A DNA stretch of 64,000 bases. It comes from Limnanthes douglasii subsp. nivea (Eukaryota > Streptophyta > Magnoliopsida > Brassicales > Limnanthaceae). The DNA is taken from positions 286,916,009 through 286,980,008 of the forward strand of contig JAUPFV010000004.1 of NCBI GenBank assembly GCA_036936605.1, given 5' to 3'. This document shows positions 10,630 to 20,593 of this stretch, piece by piece; the first letter of the stretch is position 1, and each line of letters opens with the position of its first letter. The notes under the pieces are model-generated. The model saw only the letters and a list, made by a program, of their open reading frames with translations, searched no databases and was not told where the DNA came from. The position numbers and the translations under genes are program-made.

Positions 10630-13187
10630 ATGGGTAAAGATAAACATCACAAGCATTCTGCTGGAAAGAGAAAAAGGCATTACAAAGACAAAAGAAACTC
10701 TCAAGAACGCAAACGAGCGAGAGAAACCCCTTCGGATACCTCAGAGCCAAATTTGACTCCAGTACCAAGCAACCCTTTGAAAACTGACGCCTCTGGATCG
10801 AGCCTGCCAACCACCCCTTCAATAACAGGGCAAGGAGGTCCTCAATTCTCCCCTTCAAGAACTACAATTACCGACGAGGATATACAATCATTTCAAAAGA
10901 AATCCTTGGAAGATAAAGGGAAATTCATAGCCTCGGAAAACCCTGAGACAGAAACATAACAAATTCCGACTGTCGAGAAAGGTAAATCCGACGGTCTTTT
11001 CCTGGCTTCTTCGAATCAGATAGCTACAACTCCTCTAGCAATTTTGGAAGAGCAAGCTCGAAGGATTGCCCCTAAATCCAAGGGTGATATTGCGCTTCCT
11101 TTGGAACTTGATGCTATTGTGGGCAATAACATCTGAGGAATCGAAAACAAGCACCTAGTTGCACTCTATCATATCTCTTACAAATACTTCTCGCCTTCGG
11201 AGGAAACCATGCTAAGGACTCCATGGTGCATCCCCTCGTATATTAACATTAGATTCCCCTCGGAAGGTGAGACTCCTTTGTCAGTTAAGGATAATGAGCT
11301 AATTTTCTATACATAGATCATGAACTGGGGGTTGAGATATCCCTTAGACCCATTCTTCATCGAATATTTTGCCAAGATCGATCTCTGCCCCTCCCAAGCT
11401 GGCCCAAACATGTGGTTCACACTCATGGCATGTATTATAGCTTCAAGGATTTATGGCAATGAATTCTCCTTAGAAGAGCTCATCGGATTATCTGGCCTAG
11501 CAAAAAATCCGTTTTTCCCGTTTTACCCGCTGACCTTTGGTCGAGGTAAAAAAGTAGTGAAGGACTTCCTGGAGGCTAATAAAAAATTGAGGCAACAATT
11601 CCTCTTTTTTTCCGGACACTGGGAGACGGGCTCTGAGTCAACCCCTTCGAATCCACACAAACTTTCTCTTGTGTGGACTAACAGATGTAAGTTTTTTAAA
11701 CTCTCACTTTTATCTTCCTCGAATAATCATTTAACAACTCACTGTTCGAACTTTTACACAACTATGACTAGGATTTCGAAGCTCTATGCTGACTATGTAG
11801 AAAGTGCACTACATTATTCACTAAGCTTAGTGAATGGGCCAAGGAGAACTAGGAAAACAAATTCCGCCTCTGTTTTATGAATAATAACTTAGCCAAAAGT
11901 CGAATTTGGAGGATGAATCCCCTCGACAGGCTAACTATGAAGGAATTGATTACTACTCCTTCTCAGCAAGAAGTCATCGATCGAGTGGAAAAGAAAGACA
12001 TCATCATTTATCTTCCGAAGAGCTCCCGATCCAAAAGCCACTTAGACGATTCCGAAGAAGAAGCATCGATCAAAGATCTTCAATCAGACTCCGAAGGATT
12101 AGCTGCTAACCAAGAGCCAATCTCTTCGTAAAATCCTGTAGCACCCATCACAATTTCCCCTCCAAGAAAATCTGTCCATCCCATCAAGAAAAAAAATACC
12201 AAGAAAAAAGCTATTTTGGAACCCATCCAAGAGATATCCGAGGACACTAAAGCACAAGATGATGTCCAAGAAATCTCCGAAGGAACTGGGGCCCAAATTG
12301 TGGCAACTAAACATGAAAATGAGGCCAGAAGAGATTCAGGCCAAGAAACCAATTCTCCCCTCACCCAAGCTTCAAGTCCATCTCCAACTGACAATTTTCC
12401 AAGACTAGCACCACTCTCGATTCCCCAAAGAGATCCTCCTCAAAACATTGATCCCATTATTCTAACTGGTGAGTCCTCGGATTTCGACCCTACAGCAATA
12501 GGCTCTCCTGCCAGCTCCTTCAAAAATCCTCAGAGCGATGAATTTTCTCTAAGTGTTCGCAACTTACTGCATGCTTCTGTCAACATGGGAAGAAAAATGT
12601 AACATCTGGAAGATCGGAAAAATCATTACAAGTTCAAGGCTTCCCTCGCTTCCGCACAACTTGAAGAGATAAAGAAACAACACTTCATCCTAGAAGGTCA
12701 AGCTGATGCAATTTTTGAAAAATTGTCTGCCTCGGAGAACTATGTCCTTGTCCTCGAAAAATGCTCCTATGAAGAAATGGATCTCTACCAAAAGAAGATA
12801 GGAGCTCAAGAAAGCCTTCTTACAGAACTCAAGAAAGCTCACTAATTTTCAACCCAGGGATTTAAGGATTGTCTTGCCGATTTCGAGTTTATTGTAGAGG
12901 AAAAGAAAAACTTACTGAAGACGATTGCATATTTTCCTCAGCAGATAGAAGCTGAAAAAGAGGCAGCTGTGAATGCTTATGCAGCAAAATGCGTGGACAA
13001 ACTTAATGCCTGAGATGCTACTACCCGAGCAGGGCTGATCATCCAAATTTATGCAGAATACCCTGAGTTTGACTTGGGCAGTTTTTGGAAACTTGTCTAC
13101 TCCGAACTTTATCCACCTGACATTGTTGTTAGTGACAGTGAGATATCAGACTCCGAGGAGAGCGACTCCTCGAAAAATTCTGAGTAA
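10630..13187 (+). pseudogene. GYP-B antisense gene (Transposase_28-like)
   Basis: This runs opposite to GYP-B pol. The N-terminus is strongly basic (MGKDKHHKHSAGKRKRHYK), a likely nuclear signal. Then comes the conserved domain 'MNWGLRYPLDPFFIEYFAKI' and 'CPSQAGPNMWFTLMACIIAS' (11320-11640), clearly homologous to the antisense proteins of A, C and D. Exon 2 (from 11772) contains acidic/Ser-rich, helical and coiled-coil-like stretches, and ends in an acidic DSEESDSS tail at about 13187. There are several stops (e.g. 10957, 11135, 12129, 12599, 12843) and frameshifts. Function is unknown. Confidence 0.7.
11687..11771 (+). other. Inferred intron in GYP-B antisense gene (about 85 bp)
   Basis: The donor GTAAGT is at 11687-11692, right after the codons for V-W-T-N-R. 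The acceptor is tentatively the TAG at 11769-11771. The position and size match the introns of A, C and D. The exact joined frame is not restored, so this copy is probably damaged or uses another acceptor. Confidence 0.5.
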
Positions 13188-13696
13188 CACTGTCTTGGTA
13201 AAAATTTTGTATAAGTTTTTTATAAGTCCTTTGCAACTTTTAAGGCAATTTTTGTAATGGTATCAACATATTCCGAGGAACATTTAAGTTGACCTTCCTT
13301 GTATGCCATTGTGTGAAATACCAATATTATAATCTTTAACTTCATATTTAATATGAAAATGGTTGTATGTCAACTTGTGTTGTATAAAATAATTTCCTTA
13401 TGCCAATTTTACTTGGTCATAATAATCATTGTAAGCTGCTTTAAGGCAGACTTATAACATGTCATAACTATTAACCTAACAGTTCAACAACAACTTGTAT
13501 CTTAGAAAGAATAATTCGAGGAAAAAGTTCAAATGTATTGATCAGCTAATAATGACACCTCGTTAAAACCTTCATGTGCCTAACAAGATAAGAAAGAGCA
13601 TGTCTTCGCTGTTTTTGTAAACCTGAAAATAAGCATAAAAAATAATCATTACATGCCAAATTCTTCATCCTCATTCCAGATACAATTTTAAATATT
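13188..13696. other. GYP-B spacer between convergent genes
   Basis: About 500 bp of AT-rich noncoding sequence lies between the antisense gene (+) and the end of integrase (-). It contains the reverse complement of the family block (CCTCGTTAAAACCTTCATG, near 13559), equivalent to GGTTTTAATGAGG in A/C/D. No reading frame of note. Confidence 0.6.
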
Positions 13697-14843
13697 CTAT
13701 GTTCCACAGATTCTTAAGATATCTCCCCTTCTTATCTTTAACCTATACGTCCCCTGCTTCACTTTCTCTGTTACTTCATAAGGGCCCTCCCAATTTGGCC
13801 CCAACTTTCCAAGGCTTTTCCCCTTGGTATGCAAAATTGTTTTTTGTAATACCTTGTCCCCCACCTTGAAATTTCTCTGTTTTACCATTGAAGCATACCT
13901 ACTCCTCATTAATGTTTGATAATGTAAAGACTTCAGTTGTGCTCTTCGTCTCTTTTCCTCCACCAAATCTAACTCCATCGCCCTACTTTGATCGTTCAAA
14001 TCCTCTGCATAAGTTGCCACGCGGTATGATGGGAAAGACAATTTTTGAGGGGACAACTACATCCATGTCGTACACCAAAGCAAATGGTAATTTTGTAGTT
14101 GAAGTTCGAGGGGTTGTTCTATAAGCCCACAATACTTCATGTAAATAATTTGTCCACTTTCCAGCCTTGCCCTCCAAATTATTTTTTAGTCCATCCAAAA
14201 TCGTTCGATTGGTCACTTCCACCTGACCATTAGCCTGCGGATGAAACAGAGCAGAAAAACATTGCTGTATGCCCCTAGAAACGCAAAAGCTCTTAAATTC
14301 CTTGTTATCGAATTGAGGCCCATTATCCGTCGTTATTTTTATTGGCACCCCAAAACGACAACAAATGTTCGAGACAACGAACTTGATAACATCTTTTGCT
14401 TTTTTCCCTGCTAAAGGCTCTGCTTCCATCCGCTTGGAAAAATAGTCAACTGCTACTATGATCGTTTGCCTTCCACCAGATGTCATCGGTAGGGGTCCAA
14501 CTAAATCAATACACCACCTATCGAATGACACTGCTTCAGAAATACTTTCTAGTAGCACCCCTGGCTTGTGTATTATATTGGCATATCTTTGACATGTGTC
14601 ACACTGTTTTACCAACTCTTTCGCATCACTGGAAATGGTCGGCCAATAATAACCAGCCAAGAACACTCGTCGAATCAATGCTTTATATCCGCAATGGGCC
14701 GACCCTTCCCCGTCATGCAGTTCTGATAGGACAAATTGCAACTTGTCTTTAGCCAAACATCTAAGTAACGGTCTACTTAGGGATTTCTTATATAAGACTC
14801 CTCCCAAAAGAATATAACCGTGAGATTTAAACCTGATCCTCAT
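13697..14843 (-). pseudogene. GYP-B integrase
   Basis: The zinc-binding region has 'LHDGEGSAHCGYKAL' and 'CDTCQRY'. The catalytic core keeps D (IDLVGPLP), D (TDNGPQF) and E (ANGQVEVTNRT). The C-terminal domain (13697-14056) is in another frame, overlapping the core ORF at 13983-14056, so one frameshift separates them. The core is the best conserved part of GYP-B. Confidence 0.88.
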
Positions 14844-15752
14844 AGCCTCAGACTTTTATGTTAGTAAGCTATCCTTTTCCAGAAAGTCCACAATTTCTGA
14901 CCTCCAATCATTCATAACCACATTGCTTAATTCCTCCATATTCATTGAATGCTCTGTAGTGCTTATAATCGAAGGATGCTCCTGAATTATGACCTATGGA
15001 TGACCTTCTGACCGCGATGCAGCGGCTAAGGAATCTGGGATAAGATTTGCTTCCCTTCGAACATGCTCATACTGAACTTCATAAAAATTTAAAGCCAAGT
15101 CCTTCAAGACTTTCAAATACTTGACTAATTTATCCTTTCTCGCCTCTGACTCTCCCAAATCTTAATTTATCACCAACTGCAAATCACGGATCAACTTAAC
15201 CTTTCTAGCTCCACACACTTGAGCCAACCTTAACCCCGCTAATGCTGCCTCATATTCTGCCTCGTTATTAGTTGCTTTAAAACCGAAACGAATAGCTTGA
15301 AACATGGCTATCCCATCCGGGGAAATTAGCTGGACTTCAGCACCACTTCTAGAAATATTGGACCCCCCATCCGTTCGAACCAACCATTCTGTCTTACCTG
15401 ACTGGTCAACTATCTCCATGTCTGCTCTTTCTGAGTGGAATTCAACCAAGAAATCAGCTGGAACCTGAGCTTTTATTGTTGTCCGAGGCTCAAATGTTAT
15501 GTCGAAATCTCCCAGCTCAACTGACCATTTTGTCATTCTTTCATATATATCCGGCCTTTGTAACAAACCTTTTAGGGGAAATGCTGTTCGAACTACTATA
15601 TGGTGGGCTTGGAAGTACGGTCTCATTTTTCGAGCAGCTGTTACCAGGGCCAAAACTAACTTTTCCAACTTGAGATACCGCTTCTTTGCATCTAGCAAAC
15701 TTTTGCTGACATAATAAATCGGTTTTAACACATCAACCTCTTTTGCTGGCAT
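14844..15752 (-). pseudogene. GYP-B RNase H plus archaeal-type RNase H
   Basis: An open segment of 196 codons (15752-15162) spans the end of the gypsy RNase H ('YYVSKSLLDAKKRYLKLEKL') and the start of the second RNase H (VRTDGGSN, NNEAEYEAALAGL, 'IRDLQLVIN'). A stop follows at 15162. The remainder down to 14844 keeps a degraded C-terminal part with an 'IPDSLAAASR' stretch, where ELADSLA is expected. The first part of the gypsy RNase H seems to be deleted between 15752 and about 15840. Confidence 0.8.
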
Positions 15753-16400
15753 TTCTCAACACTTTAAAGAAAGGCACACATTTATTCGATGAACGAGAAA
15801 TAAACCTATTTAATGCTGCCAATCTTCATGTGAGAATTTGGACCTCCTTAATATTCCGAGGTGGATTCATAGTTTTCAAAGCCTTTACCTGTTCTGGATC
15901 AGCTTTGATGCCCCTTTCACTTATCATGTAGCCAAGAAACTTCCCCAACCGTACTAAAAAAATGCACTTTTCTAGATTTAACTTCAAATTGACTTTACTC
16001 AAATTATTAAAAGTTTCCTCCAAGTCAGAGAAATGATCTTCGTCCTGCAAACTCTTCACCAGCATATCATCGATGTAAGCTTCTACATTTCGGCTAATTT
16101 TCTCCTCAAAGGTTTTGTTTACCAAACACTGATAAGTCGCCCCCGCATTTTTCAGGCCAAATGGCATGACCTTATAACAGTATAATCATCTCCCAATGAT
16201 AAATGATATGCTTTCTTCATCTTTTGCATCCAATCTGATTTGATTATATCCTGAATAAGCATCCATGAAAGACAGTAACCGATTACCCGAAGTAGAGTCC
16301 ACTAACTGATCAATTCAGGGAACTGGAAAAGGATCCTTTGGACAAGCTCTATTCATGTCCGTGAAATCCACGCACATCCTCCACTTACCATTCTTTTTCC
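15753..16400 (-). pseudogene. GYP-B reverse transcriptase, partly deleted
   Basis: The block 'MPFGLKNAGATYQCLVNKTF' is followed by 'VEAYIDDMLVKS', so the YIDD catalytic box is intact (about 16060-16080). The region upstream (16168-16400) keeps 'MCVDFTD' and the palm block in broken frames. The protease-RT linker and the RT N-terminus are missing: protease sequence runs directly into the RT finger region near 16400. Confidence 0.82.
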
Positions 16401-16898
16401 TATATTGTTCCCTACCATATATTTTAGGCATTGGTGTACTGGCGAGATAACACCATGCATCATGGACAGCCAAGAGCGGCCCAAAATTGCATTGTATGAA
16501 GTTGGTGCATCTACGACTATAAACAAAACTTCAACTTCCTTTTTGAACGGCCCGCGACTGAGCTTCACCACAAACTGAAACTCTCCCATAACTATTGTTG
16601 TTGCTCCTGTAAATCCCACTATATTTCTGTCGGACCGTCGTATAACAGGCGGGTCAGAAATTCTCCTGTAGGTACTCATAAACAAAATATTCGCAGAACT
16701 CCTTGTATTAAAAAGTATCTTCTGAACTTGGTCACCGGCTATTCCCGCAGCAATAACCACCGCATCTTCATGCGGGCCCGCTACATTCCTCATATCATCA
16801 TCGTCAAAACATATGATAGGGGAGGGCAAGCGATGCATCTGCACTGAAACCCCTGCTTCAATCTGTGTGGTTAGATTCACCACATGCCTTTTTCTCAA
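16401..16898 (-). pseudogene. GYP-B aspartic protease, active site lost
   Basis: The protease fold region is clear ('DEDAV'-type loop, 'SSANILFMSTYRRI', 'YNAILGRSWLSMMHGVISPVHQCLKY'). The catalytic D-T-G reads N-T-R, so the enzyme cannot be active. After 'HQCLKY' the sequence jumps to RT, which removes the region where A, C and D have their conserved UAG. Confidence 0.8.
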
Positions 16899-17091
16899 AC
16901 TATTAGAATTCCTTGCAATGGTATCTCATCCGAAAATAGCCAGCGACTCGAAAAAAACACAATGGTCAATTACTTTCCTCCTTAGAATAATCTCCTCTAC
17001 CATGTTCACGTTATTCCTCCCTTCCTTGGGATCCAGATACTCTATTGCAATGTCAAAAGCATCAACCTCTTCGGAAATCACCATTGTTGTG

Positions 17092-18800
17092 TCAACATTC
17101 TTTGGGACAACCTTTACCGCAGCATTTTTTTGGGTATACTTTTTCATTTTCGATTAAAGCTTGCACCTCTTTTTTCAAAGCGATGCATTCCTTACTGTCA
17201 TGCCCAATATCCTCATGGTACTTACAGAACCTGTTAATACTTCGGATTTCCCTCGGAGTTTGAATAGGAAAAGGTTTTCTGACCTGCACCTTTAATCTTG
17301 CCCTATCGAATATCGTAGCCACATTTTTCGTTAACTCAACAAAATAGTTTAGACGAATCCATTTGTTTGAAATTGGCCTTGATCATTGGTTATAGCTTTG
17401 CTGATTGCTATAGTTTTGCTGACCCTTGGTTTGAACACTAGCACGAGGCCCTTGATTACTAGACTCAGACCTTTGAAATTGGTTCTGGTCCAGCTGATCA
17501 CTTGATCCTTTTTCTAATGCCTGAGTCTCCTCCAACAAAATTCTTTTCTCAACTTGATCCAGTAATGCCCCAAAAGTCATCGCCTGACTCTCTGCTACCG
17601 TATCTTTTAAAAGTCTGGGGAGAAGCCCCATCCTGAACGCCGCTAGTGCCACAGAATCCTTGCAGTACTCCATATATGTTTTTGTTTTAACGAATCGATT
17701 GGTGTAATTCTTCAAGCTTTCCCCGATGTTTTGCCTGCAATAGATTATCGTGTCTCTATTAGCTCGAATTTTCTTAATCCCCATAAAATGTTGTCTAAAG
17801 ATATTCCAGAACATGTCGAAATTCTTTATCAAACCCTGCGGAAGCAGGTTGTACCACTTGGAAACCACCCTTTTGAAGGTCTGAGAAAACGCTCTACATA
17901 GCAATTTATCATCGTCATCGAAATTGATCATGAAATTTTTGAATTGCTCGATGTGATTGTCAGAATCTTGCGTCCCATCGAACTTTTCTAGCTTCGAAAT
18001 ATCAAAGTGTTTTGGGAGGTTCCTTGCTAGAATTTACGAGGACAAAAAAGGAGCTCTCCAATTATGACCCGTCCTATAGACATTAGCTCTTAAATTTTTG
18101 TGGGTCAGAAAATAGAGTCCCTCCTCGGAAGGAAGAGTGTACTGATGTTACCACTCTGAATTTCGTTGATCGACATTTTGGTTCCCAGAAGGAAAATTCA
18201 TTTGGTCATAACCTTGCTCATTAGCATGAGCATGATAATTCTTTTCCCTCAGAGATTTTCTCTCCAAACTCCTTCCCCTCCGGTGCTCCACATGCTTTCT
18301 ACCATATCTTTTCTTTCGATGACTCCTCAGAGACGATTCTGGTGAACTGTAGCGAGAATAATCACTTGAAGCAGAGGATTCCAAGTGACATTTTCCTTTC
18401 CTCCTCAAAGAATGTCGTTCATGCCCTCTATATCTGTCATCTCTGTTCCTAGGACGAAGGTCAGCTTCACGCTCATCTTTTCCGCTGTCAGGCTCTCTTC
18501 TAACCTCAGAACGAATATTTTCCTAGACAGTTTCTTTTTCTGCCCTCAAATTTTTGATCTCTAGCAATAACTCATTTCTTCGAACCAACAGAACCGAGTC
18601 GTCAAAGGTTTCTCCGGCGCGCTGGCCACCATGCGCCTCATATTCCAAATCATTTCGATAAAAGTGTTTCCAACAAGATTCTTCTCACAGTCGTTAACGG
18701 AATCATCCCCTTGCTCTTCCATATTTCCGCTCGGATTATGAATAATTTCCAAAAAGCAATTGTCGTCAGGACAATCTAGGTTTCCCACAGACGGCGCCAC
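17092..18800 (-). pseudogene. GYP-B gag
   Basis: This is the structural polyprotein. An Arg/Ser-rich N-terminal part (18408-18148) is followed by the retrotransposon gag domain (17931-17383; 'NFDDDDKLLCRAFSQTF', 'SKWYNLLPQGLIKNFDMFW'). A Gln-rich tail and a knuckle-like motif C-K-Y-H-x4-H-x4-C (17322-17092; FCKYHEDIGHDSKEC) complete it. The knuckle has His where the second Cys of a CCHC box is expected. The frame is interrupted several times. The extreme N-terminal segment (18800-18561) begins right after the PBS. Confidence 0.8.
18782..18799 (-). other. GYP-B primer binding site
   Basis: On the minus strand the sequence next to the LTR is TGGCGCCGTCTGTGGGAA, one base after the LTR end. TGGCGCC-type PBS sites are usual in plant gypsy elements. 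I cannot assign the tRNA with certainty. Confidence 0.75.
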
Positions 18801-19149
18801 TGATGAATTAAGAGTTCACTCGAGGGTAATTTTGTGTAAAACAACTATTCGATGGACCAAACTGCTATAAAACTATTTTATGAAGATGCTTTTTAGATAG
18901 AGAAAGTACTACTCAGTGTAGAGAGAGTAAATGATATTATATTAATCAACCAGTCTTATCAGCTCGTGTGGGGTCCTTTTATAGTACAATGACGGGCCCC
19001 ACACGCTTTAATTCCCAATTATTACACCTTTAGTTCCTATATTTTACCACTTATTCATAATAGATACTTTTATAATACATTTTCCAATCTTTCCCTCATA
19101 AAAACTCTTCTTTCCAATTTCCCCATATGTCTTTTATTCTCCCTCATCA
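18801..19149 (-). repeat. GYP-B 5' LTR (349 bp)
   Basis: Same length as the 3' LTR and about 95% identical. It contains GTGGGGTCC...GGGCCCCAC, an imperfect inverted repeat around a TTTTATAGT stretch. Confidence 0.93.
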
Positions 19150-19904
19150 GACCCAGTCCGATCTGTCCCTGCTGATGGCTTCACGCGGGAAAACGAAAAC
19201 ACAACTCTCAACGCATGGGTTTTAGAATTTCTCCACGGGCATAGAGAACCTGTAGTCCTTGGTGTCTTTAGTAATACTGGCCCATGATTGGTTGGCCGGT
19301 AAATGAATGAAGGTCTAGATACCATGGATAGATGCGTTGTTGAACCTTAAAGTAGGAGGGACCATGTAAGTTTCAAGTACAACAACGTTGTTAAAAATCA
19401 TGGTTGGAGTTACAACAAAATAAAGGGATGGAGCAGTGATGAAGAGGGCAAGAGATGGTGCTGTGTTACTAGATAAACTAAGGTGTGAAGTAAATACTTG
19501 GGTAACAGAGTAACCATGCCATCCACGAGATCGATTGAGGACATGTCCTCGACTATTCTAGCCAGGGAATAGAACATTTAATGAGACAATCAGGTTAGTA
19601 CCAAGGGTGAGCAAAATGTCAAAGCTTGAATATAGGGATGGTGTAGATGCGGCGATGCAAGTGTGGATTGTGATGGAAGGCGTTCGAAGTTTTACAGGTT
19701 GGTGTGTGTAGTGATGATGAACACTTGAATTAAGGAGGGTTGTTGAGTTTGTTGGGATTGGTTCTGAGAAACTGGGTCTAGGCCCAATCAACGAGGCTTG
19801 ATTAAAGTATTTGTTAGAGACAACTACAACGTGAGTGGCTATAAAAAATTGACTTTCAGGGACCCCGGTCCTGGATATTGGGTCCAATAGGGCATGAATG
19901 AAAC
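19150..19904 (-). pseudogene. LINE-1 ORF1, 5' part
   Basis: On the minus strand the sequence 'ANQSWASITKDTKDYRFSMP', followed by a Pro/Val-rich stretch, matches the start of the conserved domain of plant LINE ORF1. It is preceded upstream (19917-19320) by a Ser/Thr/Pro-rich, mostly open stretch that could be the ORF1 N-terminus. It connects across GYP-B to 9304 and below. The assignment of the N-terminal stretch is weaker than that of the domain. Confidence 0.55.
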
Positions 19905-20585
19905 TAGGTATGGGCATTCGGTTTTTCGGTTCGGTTCGGTTCGGTTCTTTTGGTTCTCGGTTCTTTCGGTTCTTTAAAACTAGTACCCATTTAGGAACCG
20001 ATTAAAATTCGGTTCGGTTCGGTTCGGTTCTCGGTTCTTTCGGTTCTTTAAAACTAGTACCCATTTAGGAACTGATTAAAATTCATTTCCGGTTTGGTTC
20101 TTTCGGTTCGGTTACATTCGGGTTTCGGTTCCAAATGGTTACTTTCTAACCAAATGGTTACTTTGTAACCAGAAGAACCGTTTGGAACCGAACCCGAAAG
20201 GAACAAAATGGTTACTTTCTAACCAAAACATCTGTTTGGAACTGAACCCGAAAGAACCAAATAGTTATTTTCTAACCAAATGGTTACTTTCTAACCAAAA
20301 GAATTGTTTGGAACTGAACCCGAAAAGAACCAAATGGTTACTTTGTAGCCAAAAGAACCGTTTGGAACCGTACGAAACCATGGATATTCAAAGGTACTAT
20401 TGCTTATTCGGTTCTTTATGGGTACTATTCGGTTCTCGGTTCCGAACCGAACCGAACCGAGAACCGTGGGTATTTAAGATAAGGAACTGTACGGGTATTT
20501 ATAAGGAACCAGAACCGAACCGAATCCGTTATTTCGGTTCGGTTCGGTTCGGTTCTTCGGTTCCATACCCATATGCCCATGCCTA
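19905..20585. mobile_element. hAT-1: non-autonomous hAT-type element (681 bp)
   Basis: The ends are TAGGTATGGGCAT and, reversed, TAGGCATGGGCAT. The flanking 8-mers AATGAAAC (19897-19904) and AACGAAAC (20586-20593) match at 7 of 8 positions, the duplication length of hAT elements. The interior is dominated by GGTTC/GGTTCGG repeats at both ends in opposite orientation, plus repeats of AACCAAATGGTTACTTTCT. It has no transposase. The plus-strand ORF at 20182-20586 is a translation of these repeats. Confidence 0.8.
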
Positions 20586-20593
20586 AACGAAAC

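Larger units (their letters stand above)
9305..19149 (-). mobile_element. GYP-B: full-length Tat-type LTR retrotransposon, sense strand minus
   Basis: The element is bounded by two 349-bp LTRs, with PBS, gag, protease, RT, two RNase H domains and integrase on the minus strand and an antisense gene on the plus strand. The flanking 5-mers are GGCCC (9300-9304) and GACCC (19150-19154), a target duplication with one mismatch. By eye the LTRs differ at about 17 of 349 positions (near 5%). It disrupts ORF1 of LINE-1. The PBS starts TGGCGCCGTCTG, unlike the A/C/D family. The PPT/LTR junction (GGGGCTAC/TGATGAG) is the same as in A and D. Confidence 0.92.

Noticed and set aside
20182..20586. 134-codon ORF rich in N-P-K-x-T-K-W-L-L repeats
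   Set aside because: It is the translation of the GGTTC and AACCAAATGGTTAC repeats of hAT-1, not a gene.
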